The position numbers and the translations under genes were made by a program. Below, one piece after another: positions 21,403-32,084 of a stretch of DNA of 64,000 nucleotides. The notes below the pieces were generated by a model. That model was not told where the DNA came from and did no database searches. It saw nothing but the letters and a program-made list of their open reading frames with translations. Source of the DNA: Harmonia axyridis (Eukaryota; Arthropoda; Insecta; Coleoptera; Coccinellidae); assembly GCF_914767665.1 (NCBI RefSeq), contig NC_059504.1, positions 8,558,501 through 8,622,500 on the forward strand, given 5' to 3'. Every line of letters starts with the position of its first letter. Within the stretch, counting starts at the first letter, position 1.

Positions 21403-22019
21403 ATTAGTCAAATTTCCATACCCAAACAAATCACAGCAACCTTCTCCAATCAGATAAGCGTAAAACGCTAAAATGCAAACTTAAAAAAAAAAATTCAAAA
21501 GATTTCGTCGAACTCCTCGACATCGAACCATCCGAAGTTTTCCAATAAACTCGCGCTCCTTTCAGTCCAACTATCCGAAGTGGGTGCAGCGCAACATAAT
21601 TACCGACTTACTCGTTATACCCACTCCGTCCATGCATCCCAATTTGCGGGCTGATCCGTTCAAAATGCCCCCCTTCTATCGATCAACGGGACCTAGCAAC
21701 AAGTCGAGCCCAATTTTTCGCAACGGCGGTTCCGTTAAAATTTCATAATTTGACGGCGGTTACGATCCGTGATCGCGGAGGTCTCAGCCATAGGCGCATT
21801 CACAGAGGTCTAAGGGGAAATCACAGGGTTGGTATCATTTGCATTTCTTGTTTCTTCCGCAACGACATGTAACGTAAGGATAGTTGCTTTTGAAGAGGGA
21901 GGAAGTTTATGAGTTTTCATCGTTCGATACGAGGAATCCCCGTGTTTTGATGCGAGAAAAGATGGAAGAAGATTGGCGAAATTATTCATTATTTCTCTAC
22001 AGGGTGTACCACCGAAATT
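21403..22019. other. no gene; GC-richer patch at 21500-21830
   Basis: Unique sequence with preserved CpGs in the first half. Short frames only. A TACAGGGTG-like transposon end occurs near 22000, immediately before a mariner fragment. Confidence 0.35.
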
Positions 22020-22240
22020 ACAGAAATCCCTTCTGTCTTTGCCTTGCAAGCAGCTGTTCACAAGCAAACAAACGCCGTTCAACATCTCTCGGCTTCAACT
22101 CGTACGGCACCCAACTTCCTTGATTCTGGATTATTCCTATGATTATCAGGAGTTTTGCAATGGCTTGTTGGGTCACTTCCAATGATCCTGCCCATTCTTG
22201 TTGCGTTTGACACGAGTCCTAATAAAATAATGCATCCAAT
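22020..22240 (-). pseudogene. DD34D mariner transposase fragment
   Basis: On the minus strand it covers QTQQEWAG-like and ACEQLLARQRQKG segments of the linker region seen in the other mariner copies. It lacks both ends and the catalytic aspartates, and is disrupted by stops and indels. Confidence 0.75.
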
Positions 22241-22384
22241 AGAGATTTAGCGTCATATAATAAAATCAAATGATTTTAGGTTTTCCACATTAAAGGCCTT
22301 TTTTAAAATACTGAAATAGCATTTTCATCATCTTATTTCTCGAATTCAATTTGATAGAATTGATTTAAATTTTGTTAATTCTTA

Positions 22385-22660
22385 TCGACTAGCACGTGAC
22401 TGCGAACGCCAATCAGGTCAATTTGACGTCATAGCACTGAAACGTTTAGAACATAGACGAACTAATCTTATCTAAAACTAGTTTATCTATGGTTTAGAAC
22501 GTCAGATGATATAATCAAACCGACTTGACTGTCAATATCAGCTGATATTAGTTCAGTTTGACAGACCGTTAGCACGTGGTGATCATAGATAAACTAGTTA
22601 GTTTGTCTATAATGTTGACTCTTTTATGCAGTGACGTCACCATAATACCGTGACAGAATG
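22385..22660. repeat. foldback sequence with CRE-like TGACGTCA in both arms
   Basis: TTTGACGTCATAGCACTGAAACG and what follows to about 22465 is complementary, with mismatches, to about 22597-22640, which ends GCAGTGACGTCA. A smaller palindrome around AAACTAGTTTATCTATG / CATAGATAAACTAGTT lies inside. No frame. Likely a decayed inverted-repeat transposon. Confidence 0.45.
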
Positions 22661-22805
22661 AAGCGTTTCAGCGGGAATTTTGAAAATCTTTTTTTATTTA
22701 CGTATTTTTTATTGGTACTTTCTATATTTTTCCATGAAGATATTTTTCGTGTTTATATAGGGTTTATCTAAAATTGAAAGCAATTTAAAAATATACGCAA
22801 CATCC

Positions 22806-23207
22806 CTATTCTGTTCTTCGTAAACCTTCTCTCTTCCACCGCCATGCTCGTCTTTGGGTCAAAATCACTCTTCTTGAAGCGTTGAACCCTGTCTCGGCAC
22901 GTTCTTTCACTAATAGCAGCCTCATCATAGGTATTTGGGAGCATTAGATCAGCCTCAGCCGCAGATTTCTCCATATTGAAGGAAAAAATTAAAACCTCCC
23001 GAAAATTACGAGAATTTGGCTCGTAAACTGACATATTTGATCGAGAATAACTTTATGATGCAGGCACAATTCGACTAATATTTCGATGGCGTTATGTTTA
23101 CAAATACCTAAGCTTATTGTATGACATCTACGATTCATTTATTTCGACTACCATTTACCGCTACAGCCATCTATTGCAAAACGGCGGAACCAAAGTTGTA
23201 CACCTAA
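22806..23207 (-). pseudogene. DD34D mariner, 5' end with terminal repeat and N-terminus
   Basis: The outer end at 23207 reads TTAGGTGTACAACTTTGG on the minus strand, the family terminus, followed by CCGCCGTTTTGCAATAGATG. The ATG is at 23034. The product MSVYEPNSRNFREVLIFSFN, EKSAAEADLMLPNTYDEAAI and SERTCRDRVQRFKKSDF is open to about 22810, covering the first helix-turn-helix. The body and 3' end are missing. A non-mariner tail follows before the stop at 22768. Confidence 0.85.
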
Positions 23208-23425
23208 TATTTCGAGCAATGAAAGTGAACAAATCGACACATACTATTTTGATGGACAATCAAATAGCAAACTGGAGTTTGTTGAAAAGGACTGGTAAGA
23301 TGATGAATTACCTGCTCTCAAACACATTCCTGGAAACTTGTAAAACCCTTGTATATTAGTAATATTCTGGAAAATTTCAAATGACCTCTGATTTACTATA
23401 TTAATATATGTATGTACTCATCGAA

Positions 23426-23542
23426 GGAATAACCAAGGCTATGAGTGATAGGAATCTAAGAGAGGACCAATGGAACGATAGGAACGAGTGGAAGTTAGGC
23501 ATCGGACAACGTCGCCGGACGTTTTAAAACCGATTATATATA
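23426..23542 (+). mobile_element. very short 5'-truncated LINE insertion with 15-bp TSD
   Basis: The 15-mer TATGTACTCATCGAA lies at 23411-23425 and again at 23543-23557. The 117-bp insert encodes AMSDRNLREDQWNDRNEWKL followed by GIGQRRRTF and a stop, which resembles the extreme C-terminus of insect LINE ORF2 proteins. It ends in a short TATATA tail. The long duplication and 3'-end-only content fit target-primed reverse transcription. Confidence 0.6.
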
Positions 23543-23557
23543 TATGTACTCATCGAA

Positions 23558-24222
23558 ACCTTTAACCGTTTATCAGATACCGCTTTAAAACCGCTGCACG
23601 ATCAGCCTGTACAGTCAAATTGAAATCTGTTCGTGCTATCTTCTAAGGTTGCCCAATAATTGACACCCGAGCATAAAAAAAAAAACGAAGGAAGCCAAAG
23701 GAAAGAATAAGATTACCCGCAAGGCAACGTCCTCACGGCAGCGTAGCGAGAAACGTTCCTAGAGATTCACAGGCAAGATTGTAATATATTCCATAAGAGT
23801 GTGTGATTTATCACGCACGTCTATCATTTTCCGGGCTAATTCCACCTGGATTTTCCCAGAGAGAAAGAGAGAGAGAGAGCGGCCTCGGAGCGTGGTTAAT
23901 ATTCAGCGAATACGTCAAGAGGGTTTTCCTCGAGTGTTATTCGGAGGTTGGATGAATTACCATCAATGGGAGTTTTAATTGATGGGAAGTGCAACTCTTT
24001 GTTGCGTTTTGGGAATTATCAAATTTTCTTACATTGTTTTTGATTAGGAAATTATAGGTATTATGCAGGGTGTTCCTAAATTGGAGGTACAAATGAACAT
24101 GACAGATTCTTCGGATCATTTTAAGAGAAAAAAGTCCCATAAAGAAGGTCCCGCAATCGCTCTGTTTTCGAGATAAAGGGTGTCAAAATTAAATCTTAAT
24201 CAAGTTTTTTTTTCTCATAGTA
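23558..24222. other. unassigned; contains one transposon end at ~24064-24180
   Basis: CAGGGTGTTCCTAAATTGGAGG at 24066 opens a segment with CCCGCAATCGCTCTG and CGAGATAAAGGGTG (about 24180), which looks like a short piece of a TACAGGGTGTTCC-type element. The remainder has no recognisable gene. A GA-rich microsatellite lies near 23860. Confidence 0.4.
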
Positions 24223-24620
24223 TTAGGTGTACAACTTTGGTTCCGCCGTTTGGTAATAGATGACTGTAGCGGTAGTCGGAATAGATAGATCGTAGATTTC
24301 ATACAATAACTTTAGGTATTTGTTAACATAACGTCATCGAAATATTAGTCGATTTGTGTCTGCATCATATGGTTATTTTCGATTGAACATGTCAGCTTAC
24401 GAGCCAAATTCTAGTGATTTGCGGGAGGTTGAATAATTTTATGCTTTATAATGGAGAAATCTGTGGCTGAGGCTCATCGAATGCTCTCTAATATCTAAGA
24501 TGAGGCCGCTATTAGCGGAAGAACGTGCCGAGAGTGGTTTCAACGCTTCCAGAACGGTGATTTTGACGTCGAAGACCGGTGGAACAGAGAAGGTTTTCGA
24601 AGATGAAGAATTGGGTGGAT
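24223..24620 (+). pseudogene. DD34D mariner, 5' end with terminal repeat and N-terminus
   Basis: Starts TTAGGTGTACAACTTTGGTT and keeps the 160-bp leader of the family. From the ATG at 24389: MSAYEPNSSDLREV, then a frameshift or stop, MEKSVAEAHRMLSN, SGRTCREWFQRFQNGDFDVE, then loss of similarity after about 24620. It ends abruptly in unrelated sequence. Not functional. Confidence 0.85.
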
Positions 24621-25125
24621 ATAAACATATTGATACACAAGGCCGTAGCAAGGGGGGTCCGATGGGGCAATTTCAAGTTTCATGGAAACTTGAAACAATG
24701 TTGGTTATTTCTTTGTCGTTGAGAGCAGCTGAGCTTTATTTTCTTCTGTCGGGAATGGCTATCGACTCGCCCTCTATTTAAAATATGTCAAGTATGTCAG
24801 GTGTCGTGTAAGCAATTTTCGTTGATAGTAGGATCTGATGTAGAAATTCAAGCAGAATAACTAAAAGAACCTTTATATTTCATTGACAATAGATCCGACC
24901 AAGTTGAAATCCTGCGAGTAGCTTAAGAATAACTATATCAAGCCACTTGCAAAATTGCGTGTTGATAGTGGTCTCAGAATCATAATAATATATTCAAGAA
25001 CCTATATCTAAAAAAAATTAATAAAGCACTGATGTGAATGCAACTGTTTTTGAGCATACTCGGAGACTACATATACTAGGTGGTCCAACGAAAACCTAAC
25101 ATCTCGATTTTCCGAATACCACTCG
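24621..25125. other. unassigned intronic sequence
   Basis: Continues a frame from the mariner fragment to 24781 without recognisable protein content. Nothing else identified. Confidence 0.35.
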
Positions 25126-25261
25126 AGCATAAACAACATATTTCGATTATACGAACCTCTTCACTCGACGTAGTTCGCGAAACACCACCCGAGCTCCGCT
25201 CTCGTGATGTTTCGCGAACTACGTCTCGTGAATCGGTGTATAATCGAATATTCTTTATGCT
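25126..25261. repeat. 136-bp imperfect palindrome
   Basis: AGCATAAACAACATATTTCG and ATTATAC at the left pair with GTATAATCGAATATTC and TTTATGCT at the right. The core CGTAGTTCGCGAAACA pairs with TGTTTCGCGAACTACG. The loop is only about 10-15 nt. There is no coding sense. It could extrude as a cruciform or be a hairpin MITE. Confidence 0.7.
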
Positions 25262-26212
25262 CTTGTAATATTATAACTGAAAATGAATAAGGCAATCTGG
25301 AATTTACCTCGAGAATATTATTCGATCCGACACATTTCAAAGGTAATAAGTAGTAAGTACTCTGCCACTATTTTACCTGTCATTTCGTTATCGATGGAAA
25401 TTTTGAAGCGAAATTTCAGGTTCAGATAATACTCGATAAAATCTTCAAAATGAGGTATCGCATTACCCTTCATCCCTATTCAAAATCAAGGGGTTGTGCT
25501 TACCCCCGTTAGGGGGTTGCAGTTACGGGGATGTGAAGAGCGGAAAAGTTGTTTCCCATCGAATGAGAAAATGACGGATTCGAGCGATTTTGCACATTTT
25601 CATTTTAAATTCGGACAATCGAGGTGTTAATTTTTCGTTAGACCACACTGTATACTTTACACAGTTCTTTAATCTCCAAATGGAATTCCTCATTTTTTCT
25701 GAATTTTTTCGAGTCATCGGGTGTTTCCATAAAAATTCTAGTGACAGTGAGACAGCGCCAGAAAAAATCTCAAAACAAGAGCTTCGCCGTTCTTATCTCG
25801 CCATCTTTCCGGTTTATCTTGTTTCATCTCGATAATTCTAACAGAAATATTTCCGTGGTCCCCTTGTAATCCACAACTCTGTGGGCGTATGACGAACCGC
25901 TCAATTTGAACAGAACAACTTCGCCGAACAAGCAATCGCCAATTCGATTTTATGAAGGCAGTGGAACCTCTGAATACTCGCCCGTTTCGCAATGATGGAG
26001 TTCTGAGCGGCAAACTAGTTAACGTGTTAACAATGTACCCTCAATAAAGTCATATCAATTAAAGCTATGGAGTCATAAACTCCACGCCTGCGGATTTAAT
26101 GCGGCGTTGTCGGATCGGAGAGTTGGCGGAGTTGCATTTCTGCATGAAACTTGCAATTATCATTTTAAACGGGGTGTATTTGAATACTTGTGAAAATATT
26201 TAAGGCGTCAAA
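25262..26212. other. intronic sequence without supported gene
   Basis: Overlapping short frames on both strands around 25523-26013 have no family signature. No terminal repeats were seen. Confidence 0.35.
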
Positions 26213-26461
26213 TTATTGAGCCCCCCCTGCTTGCATAGTTGCAGTTCCATTAAGCAGACATTTTATACGGGCTAGTAGGCATTCAGAAAATATTTGGTTG
26301 TGTTTCTCAATGATTGCAAGGCGTTGAAAAAGCCACCCATCAACCTTGTTTCCCAAGAAACTTGTTCCCAAGTTCATTTCATTCAATAGAAAAATTAACA
26401 TTGAGTAAATTAATCCATCCTCAATACACAAGGTATCTTGTAATTTCTTGCTGAATTTCAC
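26213..26461 (-). CDS. hypothetical 82-aa frame
   Basis: ATG-initiated frame MKFSKKLQDTLCIEDGLIYS then GTSFLGNKVDGWLFQRLAII and EKHNQIFSECLLARIK. I do not recognise a family. The composition is protein-like, with few strings of rare residues, but there is no splice or promoter evidence. It lies next to possible Crypton-like N-termini, so it may be transposon-derived. Treat as speculative. Confidence 0.2.
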   Translation of the reverse strand: MKFSKKLQDTLCIEDGLIYSMLIFLLNEMNLGTSFLGNKVDGWLFQRLAIIEKHNQIFSECLLARIKCLLNGTATMQAGGAQ

Positions 26462-26570
26462 AGTTTTCGAGAGAAAAAATAATTATTTCTCCGATTGACA
26501 GCAAATATTGATTTTACAAACACATACGATATTTTTTTATTCATGTGTGTGAGTATTACTTTTCCTACCT

Positions 26571-26692
26571 AGGCAGCAAAATGCCTATTCTTAATAGAAA
26601 TAAATAATTCAACATTTTTTGACAATCGATATTTTTTGCAACCTCCCTTATTTCTGGAGGAGTAAGTACTTCTAAATCGCTATCACTGTCCA
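26571..26692 (-). pseudogene. possible Crypton-like N-terminal fragment 1
   Basis: Minus-strand ATG at 26692 gives MDSDSDLEVLTPPEIREVAK then NIDCQKMLNYLF. An acidic start followed by LTPPEIRExA resembles the N-termini of insect Crypton-type tyrosine-recombinase proteins, from memory of the family. The catalytic region is absent. A similar start lies in the opposite orientation at 27116. Confidence 0.3.
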
Positions 26693-27115
26693 TAATATAA
26701 ATATATCCGATATTTTTCCAAAAAACTGTCAGATAAATATAAAATAAATATCCAAAAAGTCGATTATCTGTTAGTAATTCATTCATGAAGAAAAATAAAA
26801 TTTAATAAGTTATCAAATAGTTTATTCTAAAACAAGTTGCAGAATGGGCTCCTATTCCAACACGAATGAGAAATTCGAATGCAGAACTGTTGGAGTTGCC
26901 TTCTGCAACGAGTATTAGAAGATATTTTGTCTATTCCAGTCAAGTTTTGTCAAATGTTGTCGAAATTCAATGAAAAATTCTAATTATACATCCTAGTGAC
27001 TTATGTATTGTATCTTGGCAGTTGGTGTGAGATGACAGATTACGGAATTTGAATTTGAATCGTACGTTTCGAATTTTTTAATAATTTAAAATTTCGCATT
27101 GAATTCATGAATTAT

Positions 27116-27213
27116 GTCTGACGAAATCAATTTAACATCACCAGATTTAAGAGAAATTGCGAATAATGCTGCCATTTCACTATATCCAAATTATAATTAT
27201 ACATTATATTGAC
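27116..27213 (+). pseudogene. possible Crypton-like N-terminal fragment 2
   Basis: MSDEINLTSPDLREIANNAA then ISLYPNYNY. It shares the spacing of acidic start, LTxP and REIA with the fragment at 26571-26692 but points the other way. No downstream recombinase domain. Weak similarity only. Confidence 0.25.
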
Positions 27214-28744
27214 AATTATTGACGTTTGTTGAAATTTGATAGGATTGGAAGGCAGTAGAGACAACCAAAAATCGAAAAATATAACTGAAAACGATGCTGT
27301 AATGAGTTCATTACAGCACTGTTTTTGAAACTGCAATGAACTCATTACTATACTGAAATAGATAAATATATTTATCATAGACATATACATTTCCATAACA
27401 ACCAACCATTCCAACAATTGCGATTTCTATCGAATTTCGTTTCAATTTATCACTACGGAAAATAAAAAGATTGTGGGAATTGCAATAATTTGCAAATACA
27501 ATATCCAACATGTGTCAGCATATTACAGCATATTCAATGATTTTTTGTTAAAATTGATGTAGGTAAGAAGTTACATGGTTGTTAAAAGTCTAATAAATGT
27601 CAATGCCAATGAATAGAACAATATATTTGAGGGTAACGCCAAATGCCCAAATAGCCTATTCCGACATTCATTTCGTCATCACACATCGCTCTTCCCGTTT
27701 ACTCATTGCTCGGCTTATGGTCGTTCTACGAAAAACGCCAGTAGTAAAATTGATTCGGTCAATCCTGAAGGCATGGCATGTCCGTTTATGCCCCCCCCCC
27801 CGTTAAAATTTAGGGCCGTACCTCTGGCGATCGGGTCTACGTAACGCCATCATTTCCTATACCCTTTCTTTACGTGTCTTGCGTGTATACGGACGTTGAA
27901 GCGACCGGCCGAGATGCGTCATTAGATTTTAAGTGAATTCATCATTCTAAGAGCTTTTGTTTATTATGCGTGCTCTGCGGTGAACGCTCAGGAGGTGGGT
28001 GGACGTCACTCGCAGAACGAATTTGGTGTTTTGCGGTTTGTTGGATGAGCAATGCTTGGATATATATCGGACGTACATGCGATTCGCTTCCGCTTGAGGA
28101 TGTATATTGTTGGATGATTGGAATTTTGGTGTTTGCGAGGAGTTTATTGTTTATTGAAATGGAATGATTTGGATTCTAAACAATGGCCTAGTTTTTCGTC
28201 TATATCTATTTCATTGGAAGTGAAAGTTTGGTTTTACTTTCTGCCGCTCCATATATCCTGAAATAACATTTTGTATTTAGTATCTGATGACTTATAATGC
28301 AGGGGAAAATAGAGAGTAAATGAAGTGTAGGAAGAAGACGAATCTCAGCGGAAAAATCTGAAAAAATGGTTGCAATTCAAAATAACTATTTAAAGGAACT
28401 GCGTAAAAAGTTAAGATACCTATGATGATTACCGACCTCCGCCGGGGAGATGGAACTTGAAGAAGATGTTTTAAAATTGATACTTTTCCGGACGACAATG
28501 TGAATTGTCGACCGAGGAACTAAGTCAAAGCAAACAAAGGTTGGTGTTCGGGAATATGTTTTTACTACGAGGTGCAGATTTATTCTTTTTTTCCGAAATC
28601 ACAATCAACATTATCAGAAATTAAGGATTCTTCAAAATGAATAACTATTTTTTAGACCGAAAACAACTGCAGTCTCTTGCGGAAGTTTCACTTTCTACAC
28701 TTGTTAGGAAAATAACTATTTCAAGGTGCTAAGGAAAATTTGAG
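27214..28744. other. no gene; poly-C tract and GC-richer patch
   Basis: Palindromic GTAATGAGTTCATTAC lies near 27301-27316. A poly-C run is at about 27790-27801. 27640-28160 has higher GC and CpG. Short frames here have no recognisable similarity. Confidence 0.35.
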
Positions 28745-29190
28745 ACAAATTTTTCCAACTAAAAATTCTCAGCCAAGAGCGAAATTTGGCAATTTGGGGA
28801 TCGTTTATCCTAACACCGCTCACCGATTGTTCGTAGACCTCGCTGTTCATGAAAATTTTGAACCCGAAATTTAGAATAATACCGTAAAAATTGAATTTCT
28901 ACACTTTAATCGTTATAGCTCCTGAAATATTGGTCATAACCTCCTCAAACACAGACGTTTTTTATAGATCGAGCTGTGGTCTAAAACATATTTAGGTTTT
29001 GATCATTATTTTATATCTTGCTTCTAGGCGAGTTGGCAGCCTTGAGAATATTATCAAAATTTTTTTGAAAATTTCAGTTTACAACCTATAATTTCTGAAA
29101 TAATGGACTAATCACTGAACTGCAAGAAATTCCGTAATCTACGTTATGGAAACAATTGATAGAATAGTATGAAACACCCAGGTGGGAAAA
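28745..29190. repeat. single diverged copy of the 470-490 bp tandem unit
   Basis: Contains AACACCGCTCACCGATT, GTAGACCTCGCTGTTC, ATAGATCGAGCTGTGGTCTA and TTTCTGAAATAATGGACTAA in the same order as the arrays at 3.5-4.6 and 12.6-13.9 kb. It is closest to the divergent first unit of the second array. Confidence 0.8.
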
Positions 29191-30267
29191 TAACTATAAT
29201 CCATTTCTTGCATTAATAACTGTGGAAAGTAGCAAATAACTAAAATAAAATCACACGAATAACGGTTTCCATAAACACGAAAAATTACCGATTATAAAAA
29301 CTTTCTGTCTGGCGTTGGCGTCTGGTAATGTAACAGAGAGAGTGGTCGACAACAAAAAAAAAGTACATACCGATAAATCGACGTGATCAAGTGGTCAATG
29401 ATCGGATGACGACCGATGAAAATAAATGAAGAATTGATTCGTGTTTTTCACGGTATCCGACCGCATTTGCATCGCTACGATCCGAATAACAACCGTTGGT
29501 ACATGTTCGCTTATTTTTCGTTTACAAGCGTTATCATCATCGATGTAGAAAGCGTTATGGAGGATTTGAGTAGACTCGTGTTGTCTCGTCATCCCCATTT
29601 AGGGATTTATCGAATTATTCAAGGGAGGGGAATTTAGCATATGTGAAATTCATGCTTGCTAGTTGTGTGAGTGCATTAAGAAACACCAACTAATATTTCG
29701 GTTTATGTTTTTTTTCAATGTCACTGGTTCTCAAGTCAGCTGATTCTCTTATTCTGATTCTCATATTAAATGTAAAAAAATTCATGACTTAGAATGAAGT
29801 TACTACATATAGGTAAGATGAAGATTCAAGAATTCTCAATTCGATTCACATGAGAATGAATCTTGTTTTACACCGTTTCAGCTTTCTGATCTCATTCTTT
29901 TAAAATTATCAGTTACAATTTACAATTCCAAAACTTATACCTATTTGTATGAGTGATGATAATGCTTTAAATCTCAATGAAGTGTGTAGTATCGTTCACA
30001 GTTCATACAATTTCTGTCAAAGTGGACCTCACTGCTACCATGTATATTTTCTCGAACCCAGCGCATACGCCAATTTGTAACTGCTATATTCTTCACACAT
30101 CATTGAATACTTTTGGAACTCTTCGTTAACAGGTGATGTGGGTTTCCAAGATATTCTATTCTTATATCTGTAGTATGGTATATTCTCTTGAAGAAACAAA
30201 TTCCAGTTATCCAGATCCGTAAACACTGCTTTAACAAACGAAAATACGCCTGGGTTTCAGGAACTGA
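29191..30267. other. unassigned intronic sequence
   Basis: A 73-codon frame (29416-29637, +) and a 63-codon frame (30035-30226, -) are open without recognisable family. Nothing else was seen. Confidence 0.35.
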
Positions 30268-30597
30268 ATGGTGCAAATGAATTATATTTTGAAAGTACCT
30301 GCAATTGATAATTTGAAAAGATTATTTGAGGAAATTGTTGACTTTTTCTTTGATGCACAACTTCCCTCTCAACTTGAGATCCGTGCAAAGTTTCAAAACC
30401 ATTATCAGAAATATAGAATATTCAAGAAGAATATTGGAAGAGAAATACCCAATATTTCCGTGACTACAAATCTCATGAGGTTGATATATTCCTTGAATTT
30501 TATATCTGGCTTGAGATATTGGAGGTTAAGTGATGCTACATTTGTTGTTGTTCCAAAAATTGATGAAAACGAGTTACGTGTTTCGATAAAACAATGA
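30268..30597 (+). CDS. hypothetical 109-aa frame
   Basis: An ATG frame reading MVQMNYILKVPAIDNLKRLF, EIVDFFFDAQLPSQLEIRAK, KKNIGREIPNISVTTNLMRL and SGLRYWRLSDATFVVVPKID. No family recognised. A short related stretch (AATATTGGAAAAGAAATACC, then CAATATTTTCATGAC) occurs at about 54270-54310, suggesting this is part of a repeated element and not a host gene. It lies just upstream of a LINE 3' end in the same orientation. Kept as low-confidence coding sequence. Confidence 0.25.
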   Translation: MVQMNYILKVPAIDNLKRLFEEIVDFFFDAQLPSQLEIRAKFQNHYQKYRIFKKNIGREIPNISVTTNLMRLIYSLNFISGLRYWRLSDATFVVVPKIDENELRVSIKQ

Positions 30598-30859
30598 TTT
30601 TCCATGAAAAAAATACTGTGCAATTACTTGATATAAGTGTTATTTAGACTGTGCTCCAACTACAACATTGGTTGAAAGGAGGTATGCTGACAGTGAATTT
30701 TGGCTCTAATGAAGAAATTATTGGCAAGGTTGAAGGGCTCTGTTCCATTAAAAACAACAGTTAAGCTTTTTCCTTATATGGAGGGATACATTTTGCTATC
30801 TTCAGCATATTGGAATAAACACCAGATCGTATGCTCATATCACAAACGTAGAGAAGAAT

Positions 30860-31404
30860 TATACTGATGATCATTATATTGCTTATGCTCTTTGTTATTC
30901 CTCTTTGAAGTAGAGGATATATTTCCGACCCTAGCTCACGGCTACTCTACTAGATGTAACATTTGTAAGAATTTGATCATGCCTCTTCATCATAAGAACA
31001 TAAATCAACGATTTCTCTTTTTCCTGCTACCGAAAATGTACAATTTGCTACCCACCGAACTGAGAGACTTTATGAAAGATAGAAAAGTTTACAAAAGGAG
31101 ACTAAAAACATTCATTCTTGACAACCCATCATTTTTTAAGAAATTATTTCGACATTGAATAATTGAGTTTCGGGATATTTTTTCCTCCAATTCAGTGGCT
31201 CCGCGTATCCTGTACTCAAGGGTTCCTTGTATTGTTCATTTCTCTAATTGTTCATGATCTAATTGTTCAGAATGTTGAATACCTAAATTTTTGTTTCGGG
31301 AGTCTCAGCACACAAACATTGTTTAGACCAAGTTCCCGAAAACTGTAATTTTGTGATTGAAATTGACGATGAATAAATTATTGTATTGTATTGTATTTAT
31401 CAGC
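30860..31404 (+). pseudogene. LINE ORF2 C-terminus and 3' tail (CR1/Jockey-like)
   Basis: 31158 ends a frame reading HGYSTRCNICKNLIMPLHHK, INQRFLFFLLPKMYNLLPTE and VYKRRLKTFIL. The order Y-S/N-T-R ... F.....YN.LP ... FKR.LK.FL is the common C-terminus of CR1/Jockey-group reverse transcriptases. A 3' untranslated region follows, with GAATAAATTATTGTATTGTA and further TTGTA units as the tail at about 31370-31397. RT and endonuclease domains are not present, so it is a 5'-truncated copy. Confidence 0.65.
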
Positions 31405-32070
31405 ACCACAAATAAGTTGTTCATCACACTCGATTAACCTATTGGTTAACGCCTATCTCGCCGATTCTACAATTCTCAATTTACTTCCTATTGTATAATC
31501 TTCGGATTTGGACTATATTCCGACCGGAAGGAAATAACAAATAACTGTGCAAAATTTGCAATCATTCTATCACAACGATACCCTCTCAATCAAAATCAAT
31601 CACCACATCCAATCCCTCTCTCTATCCGGATAGATCTCCATCGGAATGGGGTCGACGTCCTCGTCAACCCCCCGCACTCCTACCACTGATAATAGACAAT
31701 GGCGAACGTGAAGAACGAAAACAAGCCGCACACTGCTTCTACGCTGAACAATTTCCATTTCGTGGCTGGGCGGTTAACCGCGTTAACAGGCAAAGTCAAC
31801 ACCCAACTTCAATATGCACTTCAACCCTTCACACACCGAGGCACTCGAGGAAGTAAATGTCTGTTATCATTAGATAGACTTGCGGTTCTTACGTGAGGAA
31901 GTGGGAAAATATTTTGCGAAATTTAGTCTCTCGACGGGCGCACTTCACTTGGGCCTATCTAGTTCGACGGGGCTTGAGGAGATTGGACCGGAGCTCGATC
32001 TTGGTCCTATATACGCTCTTCAGGAATAGCGTATTTTATGTGTGTGTGTGAGGTGAATTTTCGCCTGAAG
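31405..32070. other. no gene; GC-moderate unique sequence
   Basis: A 65-codon frame (31699-31896) is open but unrecognised. The zone 31600-32000 keeps CpGs. A TGTG microsatellite lies just before the insertion at 32085. Confidence 0.35.
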
Positions 32071-32084
32071 TTGGATAGTATGTG

